Shown piece after piece: positions 9,589-17,333 of a DNA stretch of 25,125 nt (positions within the stretch are counted from its first letter, which is position 1; the number at the start of each line of letters is the position of its first letter). The stretch is from assembly GCA_025936205.1 (NCBI GenBank), contig JAICTU010000063.1, positions 1 through 25,125 on the forward strand, given 5' to 3'. The notes below the pieces were generated by a model. It made no database searches. It had not been told where the DNA came from and worked only from the letters and a program-made list of their open reading frames with translations. Origin of the DNA: Polyangiaceae bacterium. Its GTDB lineage: Bacteria > Myxococcota > Polyangia > Polyangiales > Polyangiaceae. Made by a program: the position numbers and the translations under genes.

Positions 9589-11348
9589 TCCGCCGCACCC
9601 TTCAGCCGCTCCGGCGCGCTCTGCGCCGGCCCATAGCCGCTCGGCCCGAGCGCCCCGGAAGGCCGCTCGATCACCCGCGCGCTGCCCAGCTCCGCACGGA
9701 TGCTGGCGAGCGACAGCGCTTCCTGCCGCGCCTGCAGTGGACCCACCGCCGACATCCGCCGGCGCGCCGCCGTCTCCAGAAAGTCCAGCGCCATGCGTTG
9801 CCCATCGAGCGGCGAACGCCCCGTCATCTGCGCCACGATCGCCCCGCAGCGCGCGGCGCAGCGCATGCCACCGCAGGAGCCGAGCCCGAGCCGCGTACGG
9901 CGCGACACATCTTCGACCGTCTGCGCCCACTCGTGTTGCACCACGTAGCGTATCTCGGCCTCCAGCACCGGCTCGCACGGACACACCACGGCCGCCTCGC
10001 GCGGGTCCTTGGCGATCCGCTCGACCACGCGCAAGCTGCGCGCGCCGTGCCGGTACTCGAGCCGCGCGCCCGCCACCGCCTCGATGCCGGCGTCCTCGGC
10101 CAGCGCGATCGGGTCGATCAGCTCGTCGCCGCCGGGCAGCGCGGTGAGGTGCGTGCGTGAACGCTCGCCCACGCCGAGCCGCTGCGCGATCAGATCCGTC
10201 GCCTCCTCGGCGAACATGCGGTAGCTGGCGAGCTTGCCGCCGATCATCGAATACAGCCCCGGCGCGCCGTGCGGCGCGTGATCGATCACCTCGTGCTCGC
10301 GCGAGAGCCCGTCCGGATCGGGGCCCCAGGCGTAGAGCGTTGGCCGCACCCCTGCCCAGGTGCCGATGGCGCGCGCGCCATGGATCGCCGGGAATACCCG
10401 CGCCACGGCCTGGATCAGATAGCGCACCTCCTCGGTGGTCGCGACCACGTCGTCGAGGTCGCCGTAGTAGTCCGTATCGGTCGTCCCGATCACGCTCAGG
10501 TTCTGCCAGGGCTCGAGGAACACCTGACGCCCGTCGATCGCGCGCACCGCGATCGCGTAGTTGGTGAGCCGGCGATCGAAGAACACGTGGATGCCCTTGC
10601 CCGGACGGATCCGGGCCGTGTCGGCGCCCAGACCGCCGAGCGCCGCCGTGAGCGGCGCCCAGGCGCCGGTGGCGTTGACCACCACCTTGGCGGTGCGCGT
10701 CCCGCTCTCGCCCGTGAGCAGATCGCGATAACGAACCCCGCGCACCGCGCCATCGTCCCGCCGCAGAACCTCCGTGACCGTGGTGTGCACCCGCACCTCG
10801 GCGCCCGCCTCTGCCGCGTCCACCAGGTTGCCGACGCAGAGCCGCACGCCGTCGATGCCCCACTCGTCGAAGCTGATGCCGCCCACCGTGGTGCCGGCCA
10901 GCCCCGGCTCGAGTTGCTGCAGCTCCTCGGCCGTCAGCCGCGTGTGCGGCTTGCCACGTTTCAGCGGCTGATACTTGTCATACAGATCGAAGAACGCATC
11001 CAGCAGTGTCAGCGACAGCTTGGCGGAGCGCCCCAATCCGCTGGAATCGCGATGCACCGGCATCAGGAACGGGATGCGAAACAACAGGTGCGGTGCGATA
11101 CGCTGGATGTGCCCCGAGTCGAGGCAGGAGCTATAAGTGACGTTGGGGTCGTAGGTGAGGTAGCGGGGGCCCCCGTGGATCATGCCGCTATTGTTGCCGC
11201 TCGCACCGAAGGCAATGTCGTTGCGCTCGAAGACCGCGACGCGCAGCCCGCGCTGGGTACAATCGCGGGCCACCCCGGCGCCGTTCACGCCGCCCCCGAT
11301 CACGACCACATCGACGTCCGGGGTTTCACCGCTCGATGTGACCGTCAC
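9585..11348 (-). CDS. glpA: Glycerol-3-phosphate dehydrogenase subunit A with BFD-like [2Fe-2S] domain
   Basis: A 587-residue FAD enzyme of the GlpA/GlpD family, oxidising sn-glycerol 3-phosphate to dihydroxyacetone phosphate at the cytoplasmic membrane. Residues 13-29 carry the FAD-binding motif VDVVVIGGGVNGAGVARDC, then ERNDIAFGASGNNSGMIHGG, the substrate-domain segment IGTTDTDYYGDLDD (about 287-300) and IGGKLASYRMFAEEA. The C-terminal part (about 450-510) has the BFD-like cysteine pattern of GlpA: Cys456-x-Cys458, then RRTRLGLGSCGGMRC with Cys492 and Cys497. This favours GlpA over GlpD, which lacks that cluster domain. It starts at GTG 11348, six bases after GGAGG, and is slightly longer than E. 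coli GlpA (542). It is the first gene of a probable glpA-glpB-acnA unit, and its promoter should lie in 11349-11536. Confidence 0.9.
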   Translation of the reverse strand: MTVTSSGETPDVDVVVIGGGVNGAGVARDCTQRGLRVAVFERNDIAFGASGNNSGMIHGGPRYLTYDPNVTYSSCLDSGHIQRIAPHLLFRIPFLMPVHRDSSGLGRSAKLSLTLLDAFFDLYDKYQPLKRGKPHTRLTAEELQQLEPGLAGTTVGGISFDEWGIDGVRLCVGNLVDAAEAGAEVRVHTTVTEVLRRDDGAVRGVRYRDLLTGESGTRTAKVVVNATGAWAPLTAALGGLGADTARIRPGKGIHVFFDRRLTNYAIAVRAIDGRQVFLEPWQNLSVIGTTDTDYYGDLDDVVATTEEVRYLIQAVARVFPAIHGARAIGTWAGVRPTLYAWGPDPDGLSREHEVIDHAPHGAPGLYSMIGGKLASYRMFAEEATDLIAQRLGVGERSRTHLTALPGGDELIDPIALAEDAGIEAVAGARLEYRHGARSLRVVERIAKDPREAAVVCPCEPVLEAEIRYVVQHEWAQTVEDVSRRTRLGLGSCGGMRCAARCGAIVAQMTGRSPLDGQRMALDFLETAARRRMSAVGPLQARQEALSLASIRAELGSARVIERPSGALGPSGYGPAQSAPERLKGAAE

Positions 11349-11536
11349 TCGCCCTCCGGATTCTGCAGGAATACCCCGCCTCTCACGCTCAACGATGCGG
11401 CTAGGCGTCCGAATCTCAATCTGAATCGCCTTTCCCCGCCTTGCATCTCCGCGGCCTCTTCCCGTTCGTACTACAAGAAGCCACTCGAACGCAGCTCACA
11501 GCGCTCTCGGGGCAGATCATCAGCTACTATACAAGT
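11349..11536. promoter_or_regulatory. Divergent intergenic region between glpA and the Cys-motif gene
   Basis: This 188-base gap must carry the promoters for glpA (minus) and the unknown gene at 11537 (plus). GGAGG upstream of GTG 11348 is the glpA ribosome binding site. A tandem hexamer (GAATCT, CAATCT, GAATCG at 11411-11428) lies inside, possibly a regulator site. The bases just before ATG 11537 are AT-rich (CTACTATACAAGT), so a near-leaderless start is possible. I cannot assign a convincing -35/-10 pair or a GlpR operator. Confidence 0.35.
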
Positions 11537-12529
11537 ATGGAAACCCCCGATCTGCTCCCGGATCCCGCCGGCCGTGGCGAGCTGGTACGCCGCTACGCCC
11601 ACCTGCTCCATCACTTCGGCAGGGAGATCGGCGCCCGCCCCCTGGTGCGGCAGAACGCGGATTTCTTTCCCGACCGCTTCGACAAGGACGCCCCGTCGGT
11701 CGAGCGCCTGGTGCGCCGCCTGCAGACTCACACCGGCCTGCTCGACGTGCCGATTCGCGTGCGCCTGATGCCGCTGGAGCTGGCCGAAGCTGGGACCCAA
11801 GCCAGCAAAGGCTGTGGCTCCGGAGCCTGCGGCACGGGTTGCGGGACGCCCGAGCCGTCCGAGCAGGGCACGATCGCCCGACTCGAGGAAACAGCAAGCG
11901 GCTGGACGTTGAACGTCTTCGACGCCGAGTTGCACCATCCCGTCGCGCTCACCACCCAGCTGGCGCTCGCCCTCGCCGAGGTCTTCCTCACCGAGACCAG
12001 CAGCGCCCAGGCCCCGGTCGAGGCGCCCCGCGGCGTGAGCCGGGACCTCGCCTGCGTCGCGCTCGGGCTCGGCTCGCTCGTGCTCGAAGGCAGCTACATT
12101 TACTCCAAGAGCTGCGGCGGCCCCTCCGTCGCGCGTTTGACCGAGCTCTCCGTGGGGGAGATCGCGATCGCCCAGTCCTTGTTCATCGCGGTCGGGCGCC
12201 ACTCACGACGATTCTCGGGCAGAGGTGCCCTGAGCGAGCTCGGGACCACCCAGCGCGCCCTGCTCGGCGAGGCCAACGACTGGGCCGCCTCCAACTCGGC
12301 GCTCATCGCGCAGCTCGCCGCCGACCCCGGCCAACTGGCCACACGCACTCCCCAGGTCCAGGAGACCCGCTCCTGGCTGCTGCGAGTGTTCGAGCGTTCG
12401 CCCAAGCCGGTCACCAGTAGCGACGAGCTACCCCTCGATCTCCCAGTGCAGCCGCGAGCTGCCCGCACCCCGCGCACCCGCGAGCAGGAAGAGCTCGCCG
12501 CCCTCGTGGAAGAAGCGCTCCGCAGTTAA
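11537..12529 (+). CDS. Conserved-looking protein of unknown function with CGSGACGTGCG motif
   Basis: A 330-residue protein without signal peptide or membrane helix, so probably cytoplasmic. Visible features are RPLVRQNADFFPDRFD at about 35-49, a glycine/cysteine cluster CGSGACGTGCG at 93-103 (Cys93, Cys98, Cys102: C-x4-C-x3-C), additional Cys173 and Cys193 (SKSCGGPSVA), a helical segment at about 200-270 and a charged tail. The closely spaced cysteines could hold a metal or Fe-S cluster, which is a guess. I do not recognise the family. The in-frame start could be TTG 11441 (362 residues), but ATG 11537 opens directly on the better-looking sequence; neither has a strong ribosome binding site. 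It precedes the prolyl oligopeptidase by 21 bases, suggesting a two-gene unit. Confidence 0.75.
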   Translation: METPDLLPDPAGRGELVRRYAHLLHHFGREIGARPLVRQNADFFPDRFDKDAPSVERLVRRLQTHTGLLDVPIRVRLMPLELAEAGTQASKGCGSGACGTGCGTPEPSEQGTIARLEETASGWTLNVFDAELHHPVALTTQLALALAEVFLTETSSAQAPVEAPRGVSRDLACVALGLGSLVLEGSYIYSKSCGGPSVARLTELSVGEIAIAQSLFIAVGRHSRRFSGRGALSELGTTQRALLGEANDWAASNSALIAQLAADPGQLATRTPQVQETRSWLLRVFERSPKPVTSSDELPLDLPVQPRAARTPRTREQEELAALVEEALRS

Positions 12530-12550
12530 CGAAGCCTGCGCGTCCATCGC

Positions 12551-14947
12551 ATGTGGAGACTCCTCGCCGCGCTGACGTTCGCGACCGCTTGCGGAGGCTC
12601 CATTCGTCCGGAACGAGCAGGGAGCCCGACCGCTGCTACGCTTGCTGCTCCGCCCTCTGCTCAGTTTACAGCTGCCCATCCCACTGCTGCTCATTCAAAC
12701 GTGCCTGCCTACCCTCCTCCTCCCCCGAGCCCGCGCGAAGACCACACCACGACCCTGCACGGCATCCCCGTCGAGGATCCCTATCGCTGGCTGGAGAAAG
12801 CCGGCGCTCCCAACGTCCAGAGCTGGGTCAACGCGCAAAACGCTCACGCACGCCGCGTCCTCGACGCGCTGCCGTCGCAGAAGGAGCTGAACGAGCGCTT
12901 CTCGGAGCTGCTCTACTTCGATGCGGTCTCGCCGCCCGAGCTGCGCGGCAACAACGAGTTCTACTCGCGCCGCTTCAAGAGCAAGGAAAAACCCGTGCTG
13001 ATGGTGCGCTCACGAGCCAGCTCCGCGGGCAACGCCGGTGAGTGGAGCGAAGAGCGCACGCTGATCGATCCCAACGAGCTGCGTGCCGACGGCAGCCTCT
13101 CGCTCGGCAACTGGTATCCGAGCTGGGACGGCAAGCGCCTCCTGTATGCGCTGCGCGAGAACAACGCCGATGAAGCGACGTTGTTCGTCCGCGACGTGGC
13201 CAGCGGCAAGGACTCGGAGATCGACGAGATCCCCGGCGCCAAGTACGCTAACCCCACCTGGACGCCGGACAACCGCGGCTTCTACTACGAGTATCTGCCC
13301 AGCGACCCCGCGATCTCGGTCGCCGAGCGGCCCGGACGCACCGAGGTCCGCTATCACGAGCTCGGCACGGATCCGGCGAAGGATCGCGTTGTCTTCCCGG
13401 CCACGTACGATCCGGAGACGTTTCTCTCGGGAGGAGTCACGCGCGACGGCCGCTGGCTGGTGGTCAGCGTGCAACGAGGCTGGAACCAGAACGACGTCTA
13501 CGTCAAAGACCTGTCCCGTAGGGCTGCGCTGAATAGGAGCGCGTCAAATCGAGCCGCACCGATCAAGGAGACTCCCAAGCCGCCGAGCACGGCCGTCTCC
13601 GGGCAGGAGCGTGCGCGCGCCAACGCCAAGGAGCTCGGCTTTGACACCTTCGTCAGCGGCGCCCCCGCGCTCTTCCACCTCTCGTGGTGGAACGGCGCCT
13701 TCTACGTACACACCAACCACGACGCCCCGAACTACCGGATCCTCAAGGTGGCGCCGAACCAGCTCGCCCTCGGCCCCAACCAGTGGCGCGAGATCGTTCC
13801 CGAGACGCTGGCCAAGCTCGATGACGCGCGCGTGATCGGCGGCTCGCTCGTGCTGAACTACCTGGAGAACGCCTCCAGCCGCATCCAGGTCCACGACCTC
13901 GAGGGCAAGCTCGTCCGCGACGTGGCGCTGCCCAGCATCGGCAGCGCCAGCGGCATGGTCGGTGACCCCGACCGCGACGAGGCCTACTACACCTTCACCT
14001 CGTTCACGCTGCCCACTCAGGTTTACCAGACCTCCGTCGCGCAGGGCACGAGCCGCCTCTGGTCGCAAATCCAGCTACCGATCGACACCAGCCAGATGCA
14101 GGTCGAGCAGACCTGGTACGCCTCCAAGGACGGGACGCGCGTCTCCATGTTCGTGGTGCACCGCGCCGGCATCGCGCTGGACGGCAGCCACCCCACCCTG
14201 CTCTACGGCTATGGCGGCTTCAACGTCGACATGACGCCGGCGTTCTCGCCGCTGGCCGTGGTCTGGCTCGAGCACGGCGGCGTGTTCGCCGTGCCCAACC
14301 TGCGCGGCGGCGGCGAATACGGCGAGGCCTGGCATCGTGCCGGCATGGGCGCCAACAAGCAGAACGTGTTCGACGACTTCGCGGCGGCCGCCGAGCACCT
14401 GATCGCTCAGGGCTACACCAGCTCCGAGCTGCTCGGCATCTACGGCGGCTCGAATGGCGGCCTGCTCGTGGGGGCGAGCATGGTGCAACATCCAGAGCTA
14501 TTTCGGGCGGTGGTGTGCTCGGTGCCGCTGCTCGACATGGTGCGCTTCCACCTCTTCGGCAGCGGCCAGACCTGGGTCGCGGAATACGGATCGCCGGAAG
14601 ATCCGGCGCAGTTCGCCGTACTCTACGATTACAGCCCGTACCACCACGTCTTGCCCGGCGTGAAGTACCCCGCCCTGCTGATGATGGCGGCGGACAGCGA
14701 CGACCGCGTGGACCCGATGCACGCCCGCAAGTTCACCGCAGCTGTTCAATGGGCAACGGCTCAAGGTACAACGAGTCAAGGCACGATGACTCAAGGCACG
14801 ATGACCCAAGGTACAGCGTCCGGACGGCCCAGCCTGTTCCGCGTCGAGGAGCACGCGGGACACGGCGGCGCCGATCTGGTCAAGAAGCGCGTGGGCTACA
14901 ACTCGGACCTGATCGCGTTCCTGCTCGATCAGCTCAGGAAGAAGTAG
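12551..14947 (+). CDS. Prolyl oligopeptidase family (S9A) serine peptidase, predicted lipoprotein
   Basis: A 798-residue serine peptidase that cleaves short peptides after proline. A short hydrophobic N-terminus ends in FATAC (Cys14), a plausible lipoprotein cleavage site, followed by a Pro/Ala-rich linker. The N-terminal S9 segment DPYRWLE is at about residues 77-83, the beta-propeller spans about 130-500, and the alpha/beta-hydrolase domain carries YGGSNGG (nucleophile Ser634), DSDDRVDP (Asp717, with Arg719 at the substrate-binding position) and EEHAGHGG (His771). Between Asp717 and His771 are 53 residues rather than about 38 in mammalian POP, and the extra length is accounted for by four copies of a 5-residue repeat (737-756). 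A second low-similarity insertion lies at about 320-350. Its last 14 bases overlap the convergent CDP-alcohol transferase gene. The start lacks an obvious ribosome binding site, so coupling to the upstream gene is possible. Confidence 0.93.
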   Translation: MWRLLAALTFATACGGSIRPERAGSPTAATLAAPPSAQFTAAHPTAAHSNVPAYPPPPPSPREDHTTTLHGIPVEDPYRWLEKAGAPNVQSWVNAQNAHARRVLDALPSQKELNERFSELLYFDAVSPPELRGNNEFYSRRFKSKEKPVLMVRSRASSAGNAGEWSEERTLIDPNELRADGSLSLGNWYPSWDGKRLLYALRENNADEATLFVRDVASGKDSEIDEIPGAKYANPTWTPDNRGFYYEYLPSDPAISVAERPGRTEVRYHELGTDPAKDRVVFPATYDPETFLSGGVTRDGRWLVVSVQRGWNQNDVYVKDLSRRAALNRSASNRAAPIKETPKPPSTAVSGQERARANAKELGFDTFVSGAPALFHLSWWNGAFYVHTNHDAPNYRILKVAPNQLALGPNQWREIVPETLAKLDDARVIGGSLVLNYLENASSRIQVHDLEGKLVRDVALPSIGSASGMVGDPDRDEAYYTFTSFTLPTQVYQTSVAQGTSRLWSQIQLPIDTSQMQVEQTWYASKDGTRVSMFVVHRAGIALDGSHPTLLYGYGGFNVDMTPAFSPLAVVWLEHGGVFAVPNLRGGGEYGEAWHRAGMGANKQNVFDDFAAAAEHLIAQGYTSSELLGIYGGSNGGLLVGASMVQHPELFRAVVCSVPLLDMVRFHLFGSGQTWVAEYGSPEDPAQFAVLYDYSPYHHVLPGVKYPALLMMAADSDDRVDPMHARKFTAAVQWATAQGTTSQGTMTQGTMTQGTASGRPSLFRVEEHAGHGGADLVKKRVGYNSDLIAFLLDQLRKK
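14759..14818 (+). repeat. Four 15-bp in-frame tandem repeats within the prolyl oligopeptidase gene
   Basis: Units at 14759-14773, 14774-14788, 14789-14803 and 14804-14818 encode [15 protein letters not shown] and TQGTA. The two central units differ at a single base; the outer ones diverge more. Because the unit length is a multiple of three, copy-number change would keep the reading frame. Confidence 0.9.
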
Positions 14948-15653
14948 ACGACGGGGCGGGGCCGCCGTAGCGCAACATCAGGCCGAGCAACGAGCGCGCG
15001 CAGTACAACACGTTCACCGCGACGTACGGATACAGGTACAGGCGCACATCGCCGAACACCGCGGCCAGCCAGATGTACGACGGATAGTGGATGAAGAAGC
15101 GCCCCACGCCTTCCGCCAGCCGCACCGCCCCGGAGCGCGGACTGCCCGTGGGGTTCGGCCTCGCGGCGCCGACCACCTCCGGCCGACGCTGAAAAGTGGT
15201 CATGCCGATGCCGGAGGCCAGACACACCACCCCGCCGATGCCCCAGAGCAGCAGATCGACGCGACCCGTGCTGCGGTAGGCGCCAGTGGCCATCGCCGCG
15301 AGGATGACGAACGCCTTGATCTCATCCATCAAAAAATCGAGCAGGTGCCCCGTCGGCGACTGCACCCCGCGCGAGCGCGCCAACATGCCGTCCACCTTGT
15401 CGAACACATACGACAGCTCGTACACCGCCACGCCGATCCACAACCCCAGCGGCCAGCTCGCAAAGATCAGGCAAGCTGCCGCGGCGCCGGCGATGAACAA
15501 CGAGAAGAAGGTGACCTGGTTCGGGGTCACCCGCGTCTCCTTCAGCAGGTACACGAACAGCGCCGCCAGCGGCCGGCACACGTAGACGTTGAAGGCCAGA
15601 TCCTCGGACTTGAGCGTGGCCCGATACAGCTCCGCGAGACTCGAGCGAGCCAT
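14934..15653 (-). CDS. CDP-alcohol phosphatidyltransferase family protein
   Basis: A 239-residue integral membrane enzyme of the family that transfers a phosphatidyl group from a CDP-linked lipid (or alcohol) to an alcohol acceptor in phospholipid synthesis. The complete signature D-x2-D-G-x2-A-R-x8-G-x3-D-x3-D is at residues 85-110, with Asp85, Asp88, Asp106 and Asp110 as metal and catalytic residues. Several hydrophobic helices flank it (about 43-83, 110-125, 135-150 and 185-235). The acceptor cannot be read from the sequence; glycerol phosphate, inositol phosphate or another alcohol are all possible. It is divergent from a membrane-anchored unknown gene and pgpA, and the association with pgpA fits phosphatidylglycerol metabolism. 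Its final 14 bases overlap the end of the prolyl oligopeptidase gene. Confidence 0.88.
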   Translation of the reverse strand: MARSSLAELYRATLKSEDLAFNVYVCRPLAALFVYLLKETRVTPNQVTFFSLFIAGAAAACLIFASWPLGLWIGVAVYELSYVFDKVDGMLARSRGVQSPTGHLLDFLMDEIKAFVILAAMATGAYRSTGRVDLLLWGIGGVVCLASGIGMTTFQRRPEVVGAARPNPTGSPRSGAVRLAEGVGRFFIHYPSYIWLAAVFGDVRLYLYPYVAVNVLYCARSLLGLMLRYGGPAPSSTSS

Positions 15654-15708
15654 GAAACGACACCTACTGCGAGACAGCCCGGGCCCGCAATGCTAAGACG
15701 CGACCCGC

Positions 15709-16362
15709 ATGGAAGCTCCTCGCCAGGCTCCCGTTACCCATACTCCGGTGAATACTCCGGTAAAGGTGGCCTCACCGCCTCCCCTGCAAGTGACGGGCGG
15801 GCGCCTCGCCTGGGCCATCGCCTTGTTGATCGGCATCGCCGTGGTCTCCCACCAGGGCTTCAATCTGTGGGTCGACCGCCACCTCCACCCCGCCGAGGTG
15901 AAAACCCAGGCAAAGTGGGAAGTCGGCCAGGAAGGGCACATCGAGCTCACGCTGATCACGGCCGACGCGCGCCGCCTCAACTGTGCTCACGACCAGGTGC
16001 TGGCGGGCCAGCATTGCGGCTTCTCTGCCAACAAGCACGCCTGGCCGCGCGCGCCCGGCGAGCTCACGGACGACAACGACTATGACGTCATCCAGCCCTA
16101 TCGCACCGCGGACAGCAACGCGCTGGTGCTGGTGAGCGGCGTGTGGGCCCAGCCGGAGCTGGCGCTGCGCCTGCACCGCGAGCCGCCGAGCTATTACGAC
16201 GTGAAGAAGCAGTCCCGCTTCGTGGCCTATTGCAAGGTGAAGTTCCTCGGCGAGCTGCAGAACGTCGCTTTGCGCTGGGACACCGGCGCCAAGTGGCAAG
16301 ACGAGCCCAAGGCCATGGTGGCGCAGGCGCTGAGCTGCACGCTCGAGCCGCCGACGGGTTGA
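15709..16362 (+). CDS. Unknown protein with one N-terminal membrane helix
   Basis: A 217-residue protein with a Pro-rich cytoplasmic N-terminus (including a TPVNTPVK repeat), one membrane helix at about 33-50 (LAWAIALLIGIAVVS) and a soluble C-terminal part of about 165 residues predicted to face the periplasm. That part contains four cysteines (in LNCAHDQ, QHCGFSAN, AYCKVKF and LSCTLEPP) that could form two disulfides outside the membrane. I recognise no family. It ends 9 bases before pgpA on the same strand, so the two are probably co-transcribed and it may work at the membrane with the lipid enzymes. No clear ribosome binding site precedes ATG 15709. Confidence 0.75.
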   Translation: MEAPRQAPVTHTPVNTPVKVASPPPLQVTGGRLAWAIALLIGIAVVSHQGFNLWVDRHLHPAEVKTQAKWEVGQEGHIELTLITADARRLNCAHDQVLAGQHCGFSANKHAWPRAPGELTDDNDYDVIQPYRTADSNALVLVSGVWAQPELALRLHREPPSYYDVKKQSRFVAYCKVKFLGELQNVALRWDTGAKWQDEPKAMVAQALSCTLEPPTG

Positions 16363-16371
16363 GCCGGGGAC

Positions 16372-16833
16372 GTGAAACTCTCTGCGATCCTCTCCCAGGG
16401 CATCGCTACATGGTTCGGCTGCGGCTACTCCCCGCGCGCCCCGGGCACGGTCGGCTCGCTCGGAGCCGTCCCCCTGCATCTGCTGCTGCGGGAGGCCCCT
16501 CCCGGCATCCACGTGCTCTCCATCCTGCTCACCGTCGCCGCCGGCACCTGGGCAGCCCACCAATACGCGACCGAGCGCGCCCAGTCCGATCCTCAGAGCG
16601 TCGTGATCGACGAGGTCGCCGGCACGCTGCTTTCCATGGGCGCGGTCCGCCACGAGGCCTTCTGGCTGCAGGCGCTGGCGCTGCTGCTGTTCCGGGTCTT
16701 CGACATCTGGAAGCCGGGGCCGATCCGGCGCGCGGAGCACCTGTCGCCGGCCGGCGTCGGCATCATGGCCGACGACGTACTGGCTGGGCTGTGTGCCGGC
16801 GCCCTTTCGTGGAGTGTGGCACGGCTCTTCTAG
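16372..16833 (+). CDS. pgpA: Phosphatidylglycerophosphatase A
   Basis: A 153-residue inner-membrane phosphatase that removes the phosphate from phosphatidylglycerol phosphate to give phosphatidylglycerol. All the family blocks are present: FGCGYSPRAPGTVGSL (15-30), VVIDEVAGTLL (77-87), FRVFDIWKPGPIR (107-119) and the metal-region GVGIMADDVLAG (128-139), with hydrophobic helices between them. The length is near the usual 150-170. It starts at GTG 16372 with a weak GGGGA upstream, 9 bases after the membrane-anchored unknown gene. The nearby divergent CDP-alcohol phosphatidyltransferase would be a natural partner if it is the PGP synthase, which the sequence alone does not settle. Confidence 0.93.
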   Translation: MKLSAILSQGIATWFGCGYSPRAPGTVGSLGAVPLHLLLREAPPGIHVLSILLTVAAGTWAAHQYATERAQSDPQSVVIDEVAGTLLSMGAVRHEAFWLQALALLLFRVFDIWKPGPIRRAEHLSPAGVGIMADDVLAGLCAGALSWSVARLF

Positions 16834-16849
16834 TTCACGCGTCTCTAGA

Positions 16850-17320
16850 TCAGTTCGTTGTCGACCAGTTCGAGCGCCCCAGCACGCGCCCACTCACCGC
16901 ATCCACGGTGAGCGTCGTGCCCTTGTACGTCGGGCCCTGATCCTCGGTCACATTCTGGATCTCCCAGCCCACACGCCGGTAGCTATCCTCGTACCACATG
17001 CCGATGCTCCAGGGCTCGAGCCCCGTATCGAGCTTCTCGTTCTGAGCGATGCAGCGGGCAGCTTCCTTGGAGATGAACGCTGCGTCACAGCCCGAACCGC
17101 CTGCGGCGCGGCACTTGCTCTGGAACGTCTCCAGCGTCGGACGGGGGTTGTCCGATATGTCAGCCTGGCCCACGTCGAAGGGCTCGGCAGCGGGGTGACC
17201 GGTGATGCAAGCCGTGGTCTCGTCGGACACGAACTCGGCACCCGTATCTGTGGGGCTATCTTGCTTCGAATCGGAAGCGGAACACGCAAACAGGAAGGCT
17301 GCCGCGAAGAACCAGCGCAT
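16850..17320 (-). CDS. Predicted lipoprotein with PepSY-like C-terminal region
   Basis: A 156-residue protein. Starting at ATG 17320 gives a compact lipoprotein signal (MRWFFAAAFLFACSASDS, lipidated Cys13 in LFAC); a longer frame to 17365 would overlap the preceding gene and bury the signal. After a Ser/Asp/Thr-rich spacer come two short Cys-containing stretches, and then FISKEAARCIAQNEK and TLTVDAVSGRVLGRSNW. Together these resemble the start and end of PepSY-like domains, which often inhibit or accompany secreted peptidases. The assignment is by pattern and is tentative. It follows the M28-like gene by 13 bases on the same strand, so the two probably form an operon and may act together outside the membrane. 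It converges on pgpA, 16 bases away. Confidence 0.7.
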   Translation of the reverse strand: MRWFFAAAFLFACSASDSKQDSPTDTGAEFVSDETTACITGHPAAEPFDVGQADISDNPRPTLETFQSKCRAAGGSGCDAAFISKEAARCIAQNEKLDTGLEPWSIGMWYEDSYRRVGWEIQNVTEDQGPTYKGTTLTVDAVSGRVLGRSNWSTTN

Positions 17321-17333
17321 TCTAAAGGCTAGC

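Noticed and set aside
8347..10863. An 838-codon open frame on the minus strand covering glpB and half of glpA.
   Set aside because: Its first part is an out-of-frame reading of glpA with an Arg/Ala/Gly-rich, non-protein-like translation; only the part after GTG 9588 (glpB) is real.
10269..11768. A 499-codon plus-strand frame opposite glpA running into the next gene.
   Set aside because: It is antisense to glpA and switches out of frame with the real gene starting at 11537.
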